DNA from: Melampsora larici-populina 98AG31
Lineage: Eukaryota; Basidiomycota; Pucciniomycetes; Pucciniales; Melampsoraceae
Length of the DNA stretch: 64,000 bases
Assembly (NCBI RefSeq): GCF_000204055.1
Contig: NW_006768772.1
Location: 986,339-1,050,338, forward strand
Direction of reading: 5' to 3'
The position numbers and the translations under genes were made by a program. The notes below the pieces were generated by a model. It was given only the letters and a program-made list of their open reading frames with translations. It had not been told where the DNA came from and did no database searches. Below, piece after piece: positions 24,088 to 35,326 of this stretch; within the stretch, counting starts at the first letter, position 1; each line of letters opens with the position of its first letter.

Positions 24088-25995
24088 ATGGGCCACTCAC
24101 GTCCATGCTACCCCTCTCAACCCTTACCACGGATCTTCCCTCCGGATGAAGTTCAATCACAGCGCGTTGATGTTAACGTTCAACACGGTTCCCTAGATTC
24201 TGGTCCGCCAACAAACTCTACGCCTGAGATGGCCTTGGGTTACCAATCCACGCCTTCCTCCCACATTTCTTACGGACATCACCCTACTTACGATAATTTT
24301 CAGTACGATGCACACCATCAAGTGCCTTACGGTTCCCCTTACGAGACTCCTCATGGTTCTCCTTACGAGACCCCTTACGAGACCCCTTACGGCCTATCCC
24401 AATCTCAAGCTTATTCACCTTCAAGTTTTATGCCGGTGCCCTCTTTTCAACCTCAACCTAGCACTGTGCCAGCTCCTGCACCAGCTGCTACGGTTACTCC
24501 CATACCCAGTCCTCCGGAAAAGCGTAAGAGAGGCAGGAAAGCCAAGCCTAAGCCTACCGAGGGCCCAATTTCCGAAAAGGTTCCGGTATCCCAACCTTCG
24601 GCTTCAAACGGTGTCGCGGAATCCAATGCTAAGACTGATTACCATTGCTATTGGTTGATGCATAAAAATGAGAATGGTCAATCAGCTTATAGCATACTTG
24701 TAGAATGGGTGATTGTCCCTGGAAATTACAACAGATGGCGTGCGAAAGATTCGAAGAAGAAAGAAGTCGCTGACGAGATATCCACCTTTTTAATCGAAAG
24801 GGGAATCACTGGCAGGACAGCTGATTCCTGCTACTGCCAGGTGAAGTATCTATGTTATCATGCTTAATCTTAGTATCCAGATGCTAACAGTTTGGTTTCA
24901 TTATGGCTAGGTACGTGAAATCGAGAAAAAATATCGCTTGGCCCTTGAAGAGACTAAGAGGACTGGTGGTGGGTCAGTCGGGTACCCTGGAGAAAAGTCT
25001 TATGATGGTAAGAAAAACTTTCGATTGTGTCTCTGAATTGTACACCTCAAACTAACCCCTTGGAACCTCAGAAAAAATTGAGGATATGTGCCCGCACTTT
25101 TATGAACTCAATGCGATGATGGCTGATCGACCATCAGCGACACCCCTGGACAACATCGAGTCGATGGCGGATCTGGATGAGGCCACCTCAATGGAAGCTC
25201 TTCGCCTCCCTCAAAAACAATCAATAGTAATCGATCTCGACGCTGATGACGAAATTATCCCTAATGATACGGCTGATACCGATGACGAAGGATTTGCTAT
25301 ACCTCCCCCACTCAACCGGAATGCACTTATGCAAGCTATTGATGGTGCCGACAAGGCTGTGAATCTTAAACCCGACAAACGCCAGAGGGTATTTTCAGCA
25401 GATGATTCCTCTGACTCGGTGCGTTCAAAAATCTCAAGCAAGAAGGCACGGAACCCCAATGCAGGCCGATTCTTGACATTGATTGGAATCGACTCGTCTC
25501 CTTCCCAACCTACTACCTCGCGAAAAGGCGCCAATCAGACCAGCCCTCAAGATTTGTTTAAATTTCAAGAGCAAGCTTCTAAACAACGTGATGATCTCAT
25601 AGAAATCCAGAGAGATGCTGTCAGGGTTCAGGCAGACGCGGGCAAGGACATGGGAACAGCCATGAAGAGCATGGCTGATACTTTGAAAACAATCGTTACC
25701 CCCGACCAAACCGAGGCTCAAATGAATAAACTGAAGCTTAAACATATGATCAAGATGCAAGAGGCTGAACTCGTGGACAAAGCACTTGAAAGAAAAGCAA
25801 AACTGGTTGAAAGGTTTGCCCTCAGTGGTATGAGCATGATCGATGCCAATGCTCTCGCTGATCAGATGATCAGCGAGGCAGAAAAAAGTCAGTATGGTTC
25901 AGTTTCATTAATTTGTTTCAATATATTCTTGTGTTGACAAAAACATAACGGCAGGTGTAGCTAAAGTGCGCGAGTCGTCACCTGGCGAAGAATGA
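24088..25995 (+). CDS. Harbinger accessory protein, Myb/SANT-like DNA-binding
   Basis: In this superfamily the second protein binds the terminal repeats and helps bring the transposase to the nucleus and to the DNA. Exons 24088-24840, 24911-25007, 25072-25887 and 25955-25995 total 1707 nt (568 aa). Start: the first ATG after the left repeat (MGHSRPCYPSQP). The N-terminal ~170 residues are Pro/Ser/Tyr-rich with a short YETP repeat. A basic patch KRKRGRKAKPKP may be a nuclear signal or AT-hook. The Myb/SANT-like domain spans about 190-290 (SILVEWVIVPGNYNRWRA, RGITGRTADSCYCQVREIEK). A charged, probably coiled-coil segment follows (QMNKLKLKHMIKMQEAELV). All four exons are open and join in phase, so this gene looks intact. 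Confidence 0.85.
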
Positions 25996-26600
25996 ATTGT
26001 TCTTCTGCGGCTGGAGAATTAGTCCCGTAGTAAGTAATACCGGTCATATTGCTTAATGTGGCACTAACTGACATTTAGATGATTCAGTTAGTTTACTAAG
26101 GTTCTCATTACTTTTGAAAATGAGAACCGCTTTCAAGATCGATGTTAAAAAGGGCCATATTGAATCAACAATATCAAAGTGATTCGGTCCCGAGCAAAAA
26201 AAGCTTCTTATAAGGTAGGCTTCCTCTTTTATAATAGTTCCAAAGATGTCTGTAGTTACTATGCGATTAAAGTGTAGCAAACAAAGAAATGTACCAGACT
26301 GTTGACTCAAATACGTGAAAACCCCATGTGAGACCGAAAGGACCAATATGATGAGTGAGCGAATGTGACATGTTGTTAATGAGTAAGTGGACAACAAAGA
26401 GATACGAGGACATAAAGTAATGGTCCCAAATACATATGATTTGACTGATGTATTTCATAATACTCTATGTGGATCAAATGCGGATGTAGAAGTCAAGAGA
26501 CATAAAATGCAAGCATACAACTACAATCATATTCACAGACCATGTTGTGCTAAGTAAATTATAACTAGTGAGCCACTTGATAATTTGCAAACAGAGCTGC
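25996..26600 (+). other. Spacer between the convergent Harbinger genes
   Basis: This 3'-to-3' spacer inside the transposon has no supported gene. Confidence 0.5.
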
Positions 26601-28198
26601 TCAAGTGTCAAATTCATCACGAGGGAGTTGATCATCTTCCGGATAATCTTCTTCATCGCTTTGAATCCCCTCATTGTGTTGAGGTGGGGGTTGAAAAAAC
26701 TCGTTACCACAATCTTGCACATCTATCAGGAAGTTATGAAGCACTACAGTGGCTGACAAATGTAGGTTCAGCCTTCTGGCCGAACGAAAATCTTTGATAA
26801 TTACACAACTCTGAAAGAGAGACTGCCACCGACCCTTCCAGAGCCAATTGGTGTTTTTGATCACATACCGAAGGCGGCTGAGTTCTTTGCTAAAAGCCCT
26901 CTGTAGGGGGGGGAGGGGCATACCCCGCGGCTTTTTGAAGTTTGTGACCAAGTAGCGATTCAAAGGATAACCGGAATCGCCAATGAGGTATTCGCCGGGG
27001 CTAAAGAAGCGCTCTGGATGTTGCGATAACTATGGACACCATGGAAAGTGGTCAGTTATACTCATGCGCCTTGGAGGAAACATAAGCGTCCATACTAACC
27101 TTTGTGTTTCAATACACTCGTGAATCATGGGCACTGCCACACCACCCATGAGAAGCATAAATGATATGCTTCTGGTGATCACACACCAACATCGAGTTGA
27201 CCGCATAGGAGGACTTCCGAGTGCGAAAGTCCTCCATGTTCTTCTCAGGGCCAGTATGCAGGTTGATTAGGGTTCCATCAATGAACCCTACACAACCTTT
27301 GAAAAAACCTTTCTTCGCAACTGCCTCCTTGATTTTCTTTTGTCCTATCACATCGGGCCAATTGAAAAATTGGCGATTAAGGGCCACAATCGCAATTACA
27401 CACCGGTTTGTGTAATTGTACACGCTTCCTTCTGAAAGACATCATGAGATAAAAGTTCAACACCATACAACCTCGATTCAGTACATCAATCTTACCCGAT
27501 ATCCCAAAACCAAGGGCAAGCAAACATGGACTAGCACCATTTCCAGTCAACCCTAAATAAGCCAGTGCGACCAATAGTTGCCATTCGACTGCGGCTTGTG
27601 GCTTATTTGACTGGTTTTCAAACACCGGATGATCCCCAATCATGTTGAGCAATTGAATAAATGACGACTTTTGCATCCGGGCCTACAACCACATGATAGT
27701 ATAATTGGTTTGTGAGCAAAGTGACTAAACAGACGTGAAAAAGGTGGAACATACCAGTCGCATGAAAACTGCCTCTGGCTCAGTAAAAAGATTCATGAAA
27801 CGTTCCGAACACCAACTTCGCTGGCCTCGAGATAAACGTGGAGTTAGATAGCGACAAGAGTTGATCGCAAAAAATTCATTGATCAAATTCTCGATCTGCT
27901 GATCATGCAAAGTCTGTAAGATGTGGTGTAAGTTTCGATTTAAATTCTCAAATGAATCAGTAAACCATTTCATGCCCATGCTGATTATTGCCATTGATAT
28001 GCTAATCAGCTTTGGGTTGCGAGGTGATTTGTTCGAGATCGCAGACAGATGGGTCACTGCTGAGACTTGTAGAACAGCGGCTAGATTTGAAAGGCCAGAT
28101 GTGATAGGTGCGTGATACGCAGGGTTGTTGTCGGATAAAGTGGTCAGAGCAGCACGAAAATTTGCATGGAGGAGCTGGCGGCGGGTTGGTGGCGCCAT
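26601..28198 (-). pseudogene. Harbinger (HARBI1-like) DDE transposase, apparently defective
   Basis: It should cut and join the transposon ends. Exons are 27755-28198, 27496-27682, 27100-27431 (or ending 27118) and 26601-27029. Family motifs in order: LALAYLGLTGNGASPCLLAL, first catalytic Asp in GCVGFIDGTLINLH, HGWCGSAHDSRVY, second Asp in YLIGDSGYPLNRYL, then the third-residue region SRLRYVIKNTNWLWKGRW. The expected catalytic Glu (usually VIEN or VIER) is Lys (AAA). Using the better donor GTTAGT at 27094-27099 places an in-frame TGA at 27109-27111. A donor GTGTAT at 27112-27117 avoids it but drops the following residues. Acidic C-terminal tail. Both defects are single transitions from a working form. 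Confidence 0.8.
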
Positions 28199-28252
28199 TC
28201 GAAGCTGATAGAGGTGGTGGTGCTCGTCAAGAGGTGTTGTATATATGTAGCC

Positions 28253-28520
28253 GGAACTCCAAGATGCGTGGGGGGAGAGGTCAGCTGGACTTCAAGTTCG
28301 GCACTCCAAGTTGACGAATCCAACTTTGAGAGACCCCCCAAAAACTTGAAGTTGAGCAAAAGCAGCTCGCTTCGTACAGCTCATGTACGAACTTATGTAG
28401 ATCTCATACAAGCTCATACACTCATACACTTCATGTACAAGCTGTACGCAATTACAGAGTTCCAAATTCTCGACTTCAAATTTCCAACTCCAAATTTCTG
28501 TTTTAAATTTGAACAAGTCT
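28253..28520 (-). repeat. Right terminal inverted repeat of the Harbinger element
   Basis: This is the exact reverse complement of 23800-24067. The transposase start codon lies 55 bp inside it. Confidence 0.9.
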
Positions 28521-29081
28521 ATTGATGATAAGGGTGAAGCTTTCAACCCAAACTTTAACATGACTCTCTGTGAAATTGAGGTACTGACCAAAAGTTCTTT
28601 CAATTCGATTTTCAGGTCAAAAAACATCCACTTCAGTCTCAATGGATCAATTAGCCACATTAATAAAATAACTTGGTAAAAACTTGAAAACTTTGGAACT
28701 CTGCTTTATCTACCACGACGATATAGGTGTTTCAACCCGAGTGATCAAATCAATCCAAAACACTGAAGAGTTGAAACCATTCACGATTTTAAGCGGTCAT
28801 GAAAATTCAAAATATAAAACTCGTGATTCAAAACCAATATCAGAATTATCCTCATTAATACCTAAAATCAAATGGTCAAAATTCATAGAAATGTTAGAAC
28901 AATAGTCACCGACATAGATTCTACTACTTATAACTCTTATTGGGATCTGTCGATTTTAAAAGTTGGTTGGGAGGAAGTACCCAACTTTAAACATCCTGTT
29001 TTTATAAAGAGTCATGGATTGAAGAGTATAGCGATTCCTCGTAAATTTGTGGAAGTCAACAAATCTCGTGGAGTTCAATAG

Positions 29082-30792
29082 CATGTTACAAATCAAGTCT
29101 CATGTGATGAAATGATGGTCCGTATTGTTTCTTCTTCTTATCACACGTAAATCATTGTAATTTTTAAGGGTATGAGTTTTTAAATATTTGTACTGATCAC
29201 TTTGTTTGATAACCAGGATTCGGATCTTAAGCTGAATGGGCCGATGAACTAGATAATCAAATTTGATCATCGAAACCTCTCAAACCTCAGCACCCCTCGC
29301 AGCTATCTGTGTTCAATATTCAGCAAGGTCAACTTTATTGCATGAACGCAATGAATGGAAACTATGTTCGCTTGAGCAATTCAAGGTAGTACAAAAGTCT
29401 TGGTAAACAATTGTATTCATTGACCTCGCAGTCGGTGTTAGGTTGTATTAATTTCTCTCCTCTCGATCCAACAATCATGGTTGTCGAATGAAGGAGATTT
29501 ATATAAATTTTGTATCATCTCTTGGTTCCAATCACCTTCGTTTTGTTCATGCGAGGTCTTCTAGACACAGATCCGCTAGACGACTAGAGATACCAAGTGT
29601 TCTTGAGCCTGATATGGTCCATATTATAAAATTTGCACAATACTTGTTCAAGTTTCCTATTCACCTATCAATCATTGAGTGTCACCTAACAAGTCAACAA
29701 ACCCGTGAACTTATTCCATGCTGAGCCAGCGGAGGCGTCTTGATGCCACAATCTTTACAGGTGAAGCCATCTGGCTATATGTTCAATTCTCCCGCCCTTT
29801 GTACTCTGTGCAAGCAATTTCTCTCAGGCTGGCGTATTCCCCCCCCCAAACTGCCTAGTCATCGATCAGCTTCCATAATTTGAAATCATTTGTTGTATTT
29901 TGTTCTAGCATTGTTTGCCCTTTTGTCCGTTTTTTGATTTTAGCAGGTCTTGTTCCTTCTTATAATCATTTTGATGACATAATCTTACTTTCTTAAAAAA
30001 GTGTCTATCTCAAAGGAAGGGATTTGATTCCTCTTGAACCTCTGAATTTGAGGTAAAGAAAAATCCATGCCCATACTTCACTCCAAAACCCCCAGATGTT
30101 CTTTTTGAGGAAGCAAACTAGAAATCAGAACAAGCTTCTATGGTTATCAAGCGTAATGAATCCTCAGGAAGAATTGATGAGAGTATACAAGTTAGAATCT
30201 CATCAATTTTCATAATTCATTCAATTTCACTTGCAGTGGAAGACCTTTGCACTTGACTTTCAAGATTTGTCCATTAAGTTTTCCTTTTCTTGTGTAAAAA
30301 CCCCTATCAGACTGTTGAGTTTTTACTTCAAGATACCCACGCGAAAAAGTGGGTATAACCAAGGCGCGAGGGGCTCAAGTCTCACCTTAACTTAAAAAAG
30401 AAGGCATATGTCAACGTTGGATTTGATTGCCCGATGTTTTTTTGCTTTCGCTCACGGATACCCCTTTGGAATGACTTATTTCAATCCCTAACTCAAATAA
30501 CCTTGGATAAGACCTTGACTGGGGAGATGGAGATCAAGGGATCGACCCGGTCCCTAATGACACTTGCATCAACATGAACCTCGGGCTGAAATGAGTCCAT
30601 TCGAAAAAAGAAGGGTCCAAAATTCCGATTGCACCCTTGATGAGAATTTTGATCCATCGATCCAAAACGAGAAGACCCCATGGGTTTTCCTCTAGGTATG
30701 TATCTGAAGCCATGAGATCAACATACCAAGTGACGTTCAACTTCGAGGTTTTGGGATCACCCCTTGAGCTCCAAAACACTTCATTCCATTCA
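29082..30792 (+). other. Intergenic, no gene seen
   Basis: A 78-codon frame at 29488-29724 has no recognisable features and no support. The right end is the promoter region of the GPI-anchored protein gene. Confidence 0.45.
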
Positions 30793-30800
30793 CTATATAA
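30793..30800 (+). promoter_or_regulatory. TATA box of the GPI-anchored protein gene
   Basis: CTATATAA lies about 135 bp before the ATG at 30935 and is followed by a pyrimidine- and CA-rich leader. This placement is usual for a strongly expressed fungal gene. Confidence 0.5.
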
Positions 30801-30934
30801 CCTTTCATCGATCGAACCATTTTTTTATTTCCAAGCTTCACACCATCAAATTCATCTCCTCCATCATATCAATACTTAAAATTCAAACAAGAATCTAAAC
30901 TTGTTCAATTTCTATAAACTTCTTTATCCACAAA

Positions 30935-31700
30935 ATGGTTCAAGTCAGTTCACTCAGATCGATCATCTTGATCAGTGCCTTATGTTTAGCTACCACTTTA
31001 GCCACCGCTCCTAGTCCACCCCCAGCGGTAATTTTTTCAATGTTCTCTTAACCCTACGGTATAGAAAACTAAGAAAAGTTACTCTCATTCCTTGGGTGAA
31101 TCTAGAACCCGATCGCGAACAGTAGTGCAACCAATGGTAGCAGTACTTACGATGATATAACAGCCGATGATCTCTTATCTGATAAACCACCTTCACCTGA
31201 CGCCAAGCCAAAAGAAAATGCAACTGCAACTGCAACTGGAGTTATGTCCCCTGATGGGAAATGTACCTGTGCTGCTTCACCTTCTGGTAAGAACTTCTTG
31301 ATTTTCAGAAAGAAAAACATCATGTTGACGAGTTCTTTGTTGTCTTTTTCGCAAATTTTTTAGTTGGATCCGGTGGACCTACTATGTTGGCTGCTACTGC
31401 GCCTAGTAAGTTGGATTCTATCACAAACCAATTGTATTCGTAATTAATATATTGATCTTTTAATAATTCATTAGAATCTCCGGATGCACCTCCACCTGCT
31501 GCACCTGACAACACCACCTCTCCAGCCCCATCTGGTGTAAGTGATTAAGCAATATTCTGATGTTTTTGGACGGCTCTATGAACTAATGACAATTCTTCAT
31601 GTAGAATGAAACGAGCTCTACAATTAGTTTCAAGGACTCTGCCAATGTTTATTTCTTGGTAGCTGCTACTCTTTCTTCTATTCAAGTTCTTGCTGCTTGA
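30935..31700 (+). CDS. Small secreted GPI-anchored Ser/Ala/Pro-rich protein
   Basis: Five exons (30935-31027, 31106-31286, 31364-31405, 31475-31536, 31605-31700) total 474 nt (157 aa). The N-terminus is a signal peptide (basic SLRS, then IILISALCLATTLATA). The mature part is Ser/Thr/Ala/Pro-rich with acidic YDDITADDLLSDKPP, a short TATATATG stretch and a lone pair of cysteines in KCTCA. The C-terminus (ANVYFLVAATLSSIQVLAA), a small-residue site followed by a hydrophobic tail and no charged end, is what a GPI-attachment signal looks like. It is probably a cell-wall or plasma-membrane surface protein. No catalytic domain. Family unknown. Confidence 0.8.
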
Positions 31701-32185
31701 AAGCAAACACATCCTTCATGTTTGTTTTCAACTTTCAACTTATTTGTTTCTGCTCCTAAAGAAAAAACAATGTGCTTTGATAGATTGTTCTCTTGATTCA
31801 AATACCTGTTCCTTCTTTGGAACTCCTCTTTTCATTGTTTTTCTCTATTGCGTTCTATATGTTTAGAGTTTCTTCATTCTTTTCGTAACTCTCGACTTTG
31901 ATTTCAATGAAATCCTGAAATAAAATGTACCAAAAATTCCGATCCCCTTTGATCTTGTTCTTGTTCATGAACTGAGGCTGAGCTGAAAGTGTTGCAGCTG
32001 GTTGGAGTTACAGGGTGTTGAAGTATGACCTTGTGAAATACGAAACTTTCATCGATCTGTGACATTTGACCGGGTTAAATCGAGTCATCCACTTGAAGCT
32101 TCGTCAGTAACCCAAAGCTGATCGCTCATTAACCTTGGACAACATCTCAATTCTCAATCTCACCAAAACAAACCAAGCATTCAAC
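31701..32185 (+). other. Intergenic between GPI protein gene and MIC26
   Basis: 3' flank of one gene and promoter of the next. Nothing else seen. Confidence 0.5.
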
Positions 32186-32999
32186 ATGACCTCAGTTTCA
32201 AACCAGTCTCATTTCAAGGTAAGCTGCCCGAACGTACAAATCTTTGGAAAAATACACGAATCCTTAAAAAGATCCTAATCCAATTCATTTCGCTCTTGTT
32301 CCCAAAAATACAAAAAGTTACCAATCTACGATCAAGAATCTAAAGAAATCGAACTGATAAAATCAAAATTGATCTTACAAGATGAAGTTGCATTAATAAG
32401 GAATCAAATTAGTCAACTTCAATTTACTTCTTCTAATCAAACTCAACTTTATTTAAACCGATGGTTAGATTTTGAAAAACGTGTATCTAATCGATTTAAT
32501 CAATTGATTCAAAAAGATGAAATCAAACCAAACTCTTTAGCTTAGTTGAGTTTGCTTTCCCTGAACTTTATGTTTTATACGATTTGAATACTAATCCTTT
32601 CTTACGTTCTGTTTTGGGTTTCTAAGTATTGGAATAAGTACTTTGACAGGTTCAATCTTAACAAGAAACAGATCAATCCTACTAAGATTCTTCACTCCAT
32701 TAACATTCTTAACAATCTCATTCTCAAACTTAATGCCACAAACTTTCAACAATTTGAAAACTTATACATTAAATTTTCAAGATCAACATTTTCCACAATC
32801 AGCTTTGATTAGGGATGATATTGTTTTGAAATCTCATCAAACTATCAATCATATGCATCAACTCAATCACTCTTTTTGGGATACTTTTCATGAAAAATTC
32901 AGGAGTGGTAAGGCACAAGTTTTCGATATGTTAGGTCTTAAAGTCGCTACTACTTCTTCTACTACCACTACTAGTTCTTCCAAAAATTCCCAGTCGTAG
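32186..32999 (+). CDS. MIC26: MICOS complex subunit MIC26/APOO family
   Basis: It is a component of the inner-membrane complex that shapes mitochondrial crista junctions. Three exons (32186-32218, 32318-32544, 32627-32999) total 633 nt (210 aa). Conserved pieces: LPIYDQESKEIELI near the N-terminus, a helical stretch LNRWLDFEKRVSNRFNQLI, then YIGISTLTGSILTRNRSILL followed by the membrane segment RFFTPLTFLTISFSNLMPQT. These match the Apolipoprotein O/MICOS layout. The join between exons 2 and 3 needs a GTTGAG donor: phase and protein conservation both require it, and without it the frame stops at TAG 32543. The C-terminus is a Ser/Thr tail. No obvious mitochondrial presequence, as is usual for this family. 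Confidence 0.8.
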
Positions 33000-33498
33000 T
33001 AGAAAACTGGTTATTGGTATTGATCAAATTTAACTAGAGCAAAATTAAAGTTTATTCCCTTGTATTGAACGAAAAGAATCAATTGAAATTGATAACAGAT
33101 TCATCAAATTTTTGGTTTCTGATCAGGAATCAAAATTCAGTCCCATTCTTCAAGATTTCTAGTTTGTAGGCTGGACATCCATATTTGTCTTGATAAGTGG
33201 GTTGGGTGACTCAAATAGGGGTTGCAAGCCTGATCAATGGTAGGGCTTTGAGTTAATAGTGTTAGGAGAGACCGAGCCACTATCAAATCGGCTACATAGA
33301 CACCATGACTAACATCTTTGAAAGGAGATAACAACCTCGGAGGTATAATGTATCTGTTGATTTCAAATCCACAAATATCTATACCAAGAAGTTATATCAC
33401 CTCTGCTCAGACTGTAAAGAAGCACTGGGGTGCAAAAGACAACAAAAGCACCTCTAACCAGTGGTATGGCTATATATTGCAAATCCATTACAAGCCCT
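33000..33498 (+). other. Intergenic between convergent genes
   Basis: Shared 3' region of MIC26 (plus) and the secreted-protein gene (minus). No gene seen. Confidence 0.5.
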
Positions 33499-35326
33499 CT
33501 ATGGAAATGAAGTATGTTTCAAGAGTTTCTTCTTAAGCATTTTTAGTGGATTACAGAACTGTGATAAAGCCTTCTTGACAACTGAGTTGTTCACATCAGA
33601 TGAAGCAGTCTTTAAATAAAACTTTAAAAATTGGACCAGAGCAAGCTCCTTTCCTTTACAAGAAAAGATTTCAACTTGATCAAGAAATTTCCTCATAATT
33701 ATAGACATTTCATCAAAGTTCTGCAATACTAAGTCTTCTATTACCATTTGAAGAGGTTTGGTCTCCTCAAGGTTTTTCATCATTAGAAATATCTCAACAT
33801 CTTAAAAAAAATTCATGAATTAGCTTTTCAGACAGTTTCACAGGACCAGGAGATTCACTTACGCCTTGCCCAGAAGTGGATAACCTTGATCTGATCCATT
33901 TTTGTTGTGTTTTGGGATATCTGCAATCCATAGGGACGGATGGAGTGTTGCATTGAGATAAAATCATCAATAGCCCTATAGAGTCCATGTTATTCAGGAT
34001 CAGCAAGAACATCAAACTTTGTAAGACAAAAAACAACTCACTTGTCTTCTTTGAGAGATTGTATGTAATCTACTACGGTGTTGGAGTATGTCTGTAAAGT
34101 TAATTGAGCCCATGACTTGAATATTAGTGTCCCAGGCAGATCATCAGCTGAGATTGCAGTATCCAAAGACTTGACCGCTTCAATGAACTTGGTCTGCACA
34201 AATTGAGTTTCCAAAACAAATTGAAGTTGTGGCTTATGCCTTATCATTGAGTAAAATCTCACACTGTCTGTATGGGTGTTGGTGCTAGCATCAGAACATA
34301 ATCCCAGATAAAAGAATGTATGTATGGCTCACCAGATAACCAGAATTGGAAAAGTGCTTTTTGATCTTCAGGGGACCAATTCCCAGCCAGGCATATACCA
34401 TATTTTCCTAGTCCTTTCTGCATGGTTAAAAAGTCATGAAGGTCTCTGTAATACATATTATTTTGTTTCATTATATTTTCAGAAAAAGATCCCCCAATTG
34501 TGAAAGCTGTCCAGATAGTCACTCACTTTCCACTGAGCTTCTTGACATACTCCAAATATCTGACTCCATTGATATTCATAGTTTTTTTCAATTCTGCTTG
34601 CCATCTTTCATCTGCCATTGATGGTGGAGGATTTCCTTTCTCTAACATCTCAATTAACTTGATTTGAATCACTTGTAAGACTTTGAATGGTACTTCTTCT
34701 AATGTAAGAAATTGGCTTAGGATTTGCAAAAGTGCAATTTGCTCAAATGAACTACTCCAAGGCCCTTGGAGCTTGATTCTACTTAGCATATTCTTCATTT
34801 TCCCTTCCCAAAATCTCTTATCTGATATAATTAACTCATTTGTTTGTTTTACCAATTTTCTAAAATTCACTGGTTCATAAATATTTTGGTGTTTAATACT
34901 TTTAATTCCTGTCAGTCATATTTATTCTCTATCAGATCTTCTTATTTGATCTGTTATTTTCCTTTTGAAGGTTGTATGGATTACTCACCTTTTTTCCAAA
35001 ATCTTTTGATATCATTAGATTGTGACTTTGTCAACTCGGCTCTATGGTCTAGGTTATTAGAGAACTCTTTCCAGCTTATTCTACTCTTGCTCTTTGGTAT
35101 TTTACCTGATTTGAAAATAATGGAATGTTGGAGATGGTTTTAGAAAGCTTTAAATATTGTGTTTGATAACCAAGAGATGAGATTACCTACCCATCATTGG
35201 GGTGTTTTCAACAATATATCTCATAAATCTCTCACCAAAGTTGATCCCCACCTCCTGCGCTAAATGAGCATAAAGATTTGGTAGTATCAATGAGTTGATT
35301 GTGATAAACCATAAGCACTTCTTCAT
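33499..35326 (-). CDS. Predicted secreted multi-exon protein, family unknown, possible frameshift
   Basis: Proposed exons are 35191-35326, 34989-35105, 34527-34869, about 34262-34445, 34042-34262, 33863-33975 and 33499-33800. The N-terminus MKKCLWFITINSLILPNLYA reads as a signal peptide. The rest is a helical, soluble-looking protein with no motif I know (RISWKEFSNNLDHRAEL, ERWQAELKKTMNINGVRYLE, AGNWSPEDQKALFQFWLSGE, YGLQISQNTTKMDQIKVIHF, VEIFLMMKNLEETKPLQMV). All joins except one keep phase. Near 34258-34265 the frame must shift by one base between PTPIQ and RFYSMIRHKPQLQF with no room for a usual intron, so this copy may be broken. It could be a rust-specific secreted family, possibly host-directed. 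Confidence 0.6.

Larger units (their letters stand above)
23800..28520. mobile_element. PIF/Harbinger DNA transposon with 268-bp perfect terminal inverted repeats
   Basis: The element is 4721 bp. Its ends (23800-24067 and 28253-28520) are reverse complements with no difference that I can find by eye. ATT lies on both sides (23797-23799, 28521-28523), a 3-bp target duplication as in the PIF/Harbinger superfamily, although TWA is more usual. The two expected proteins are present and convergent: a Myb/SANT-like DNA-binding protein on the plus strand and a DDE nuclease on the minus strand. The identical ends imply recent movement. The nuclease seems defective (see its entry). Confidence 0.9.
23535..29081 (+). 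pseudogene. Coding-like sequence split by the Harbinger insertion (possibly F-box/LRR-like)
   Basis: Plus-strand coding-like fragments flank the 4.7-kb transposon: 23535-23694 (ELTKLRLISRIWSEAVTYII) on the left, and 28684-28905 and 28930-29081 (WDLSILKVGWEEVPNF, GLKSIAIPRKFVEVNKSRG, TAG at 29081) on the right. Removing the element and one copy of the 3-bp duplication leaves a frame open across the junction (HHG then IDDKGEAFNPNFN). Stops and frame breaks occur elsewhere, for example TAG after PVW on the left. The leucine-rich wording and the C-terminal ending recall large rust F-box-type families, but this is weak. The gene was probably decayed, or was killed by the insertion. Confidence 0.4.

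Noticed and set aside
28108..28525. Frames across the right Harbinger repeat
   Set aside because: The same peptides appear at the left repeat in the opposite orientation. They are translations of the terminal inverted repeat.
31320..31517. Minus-strand frame over the GPI protein gene
   Set aside because: Antisense shadow of two exons and an intron of a well-supported plus-strand gene.
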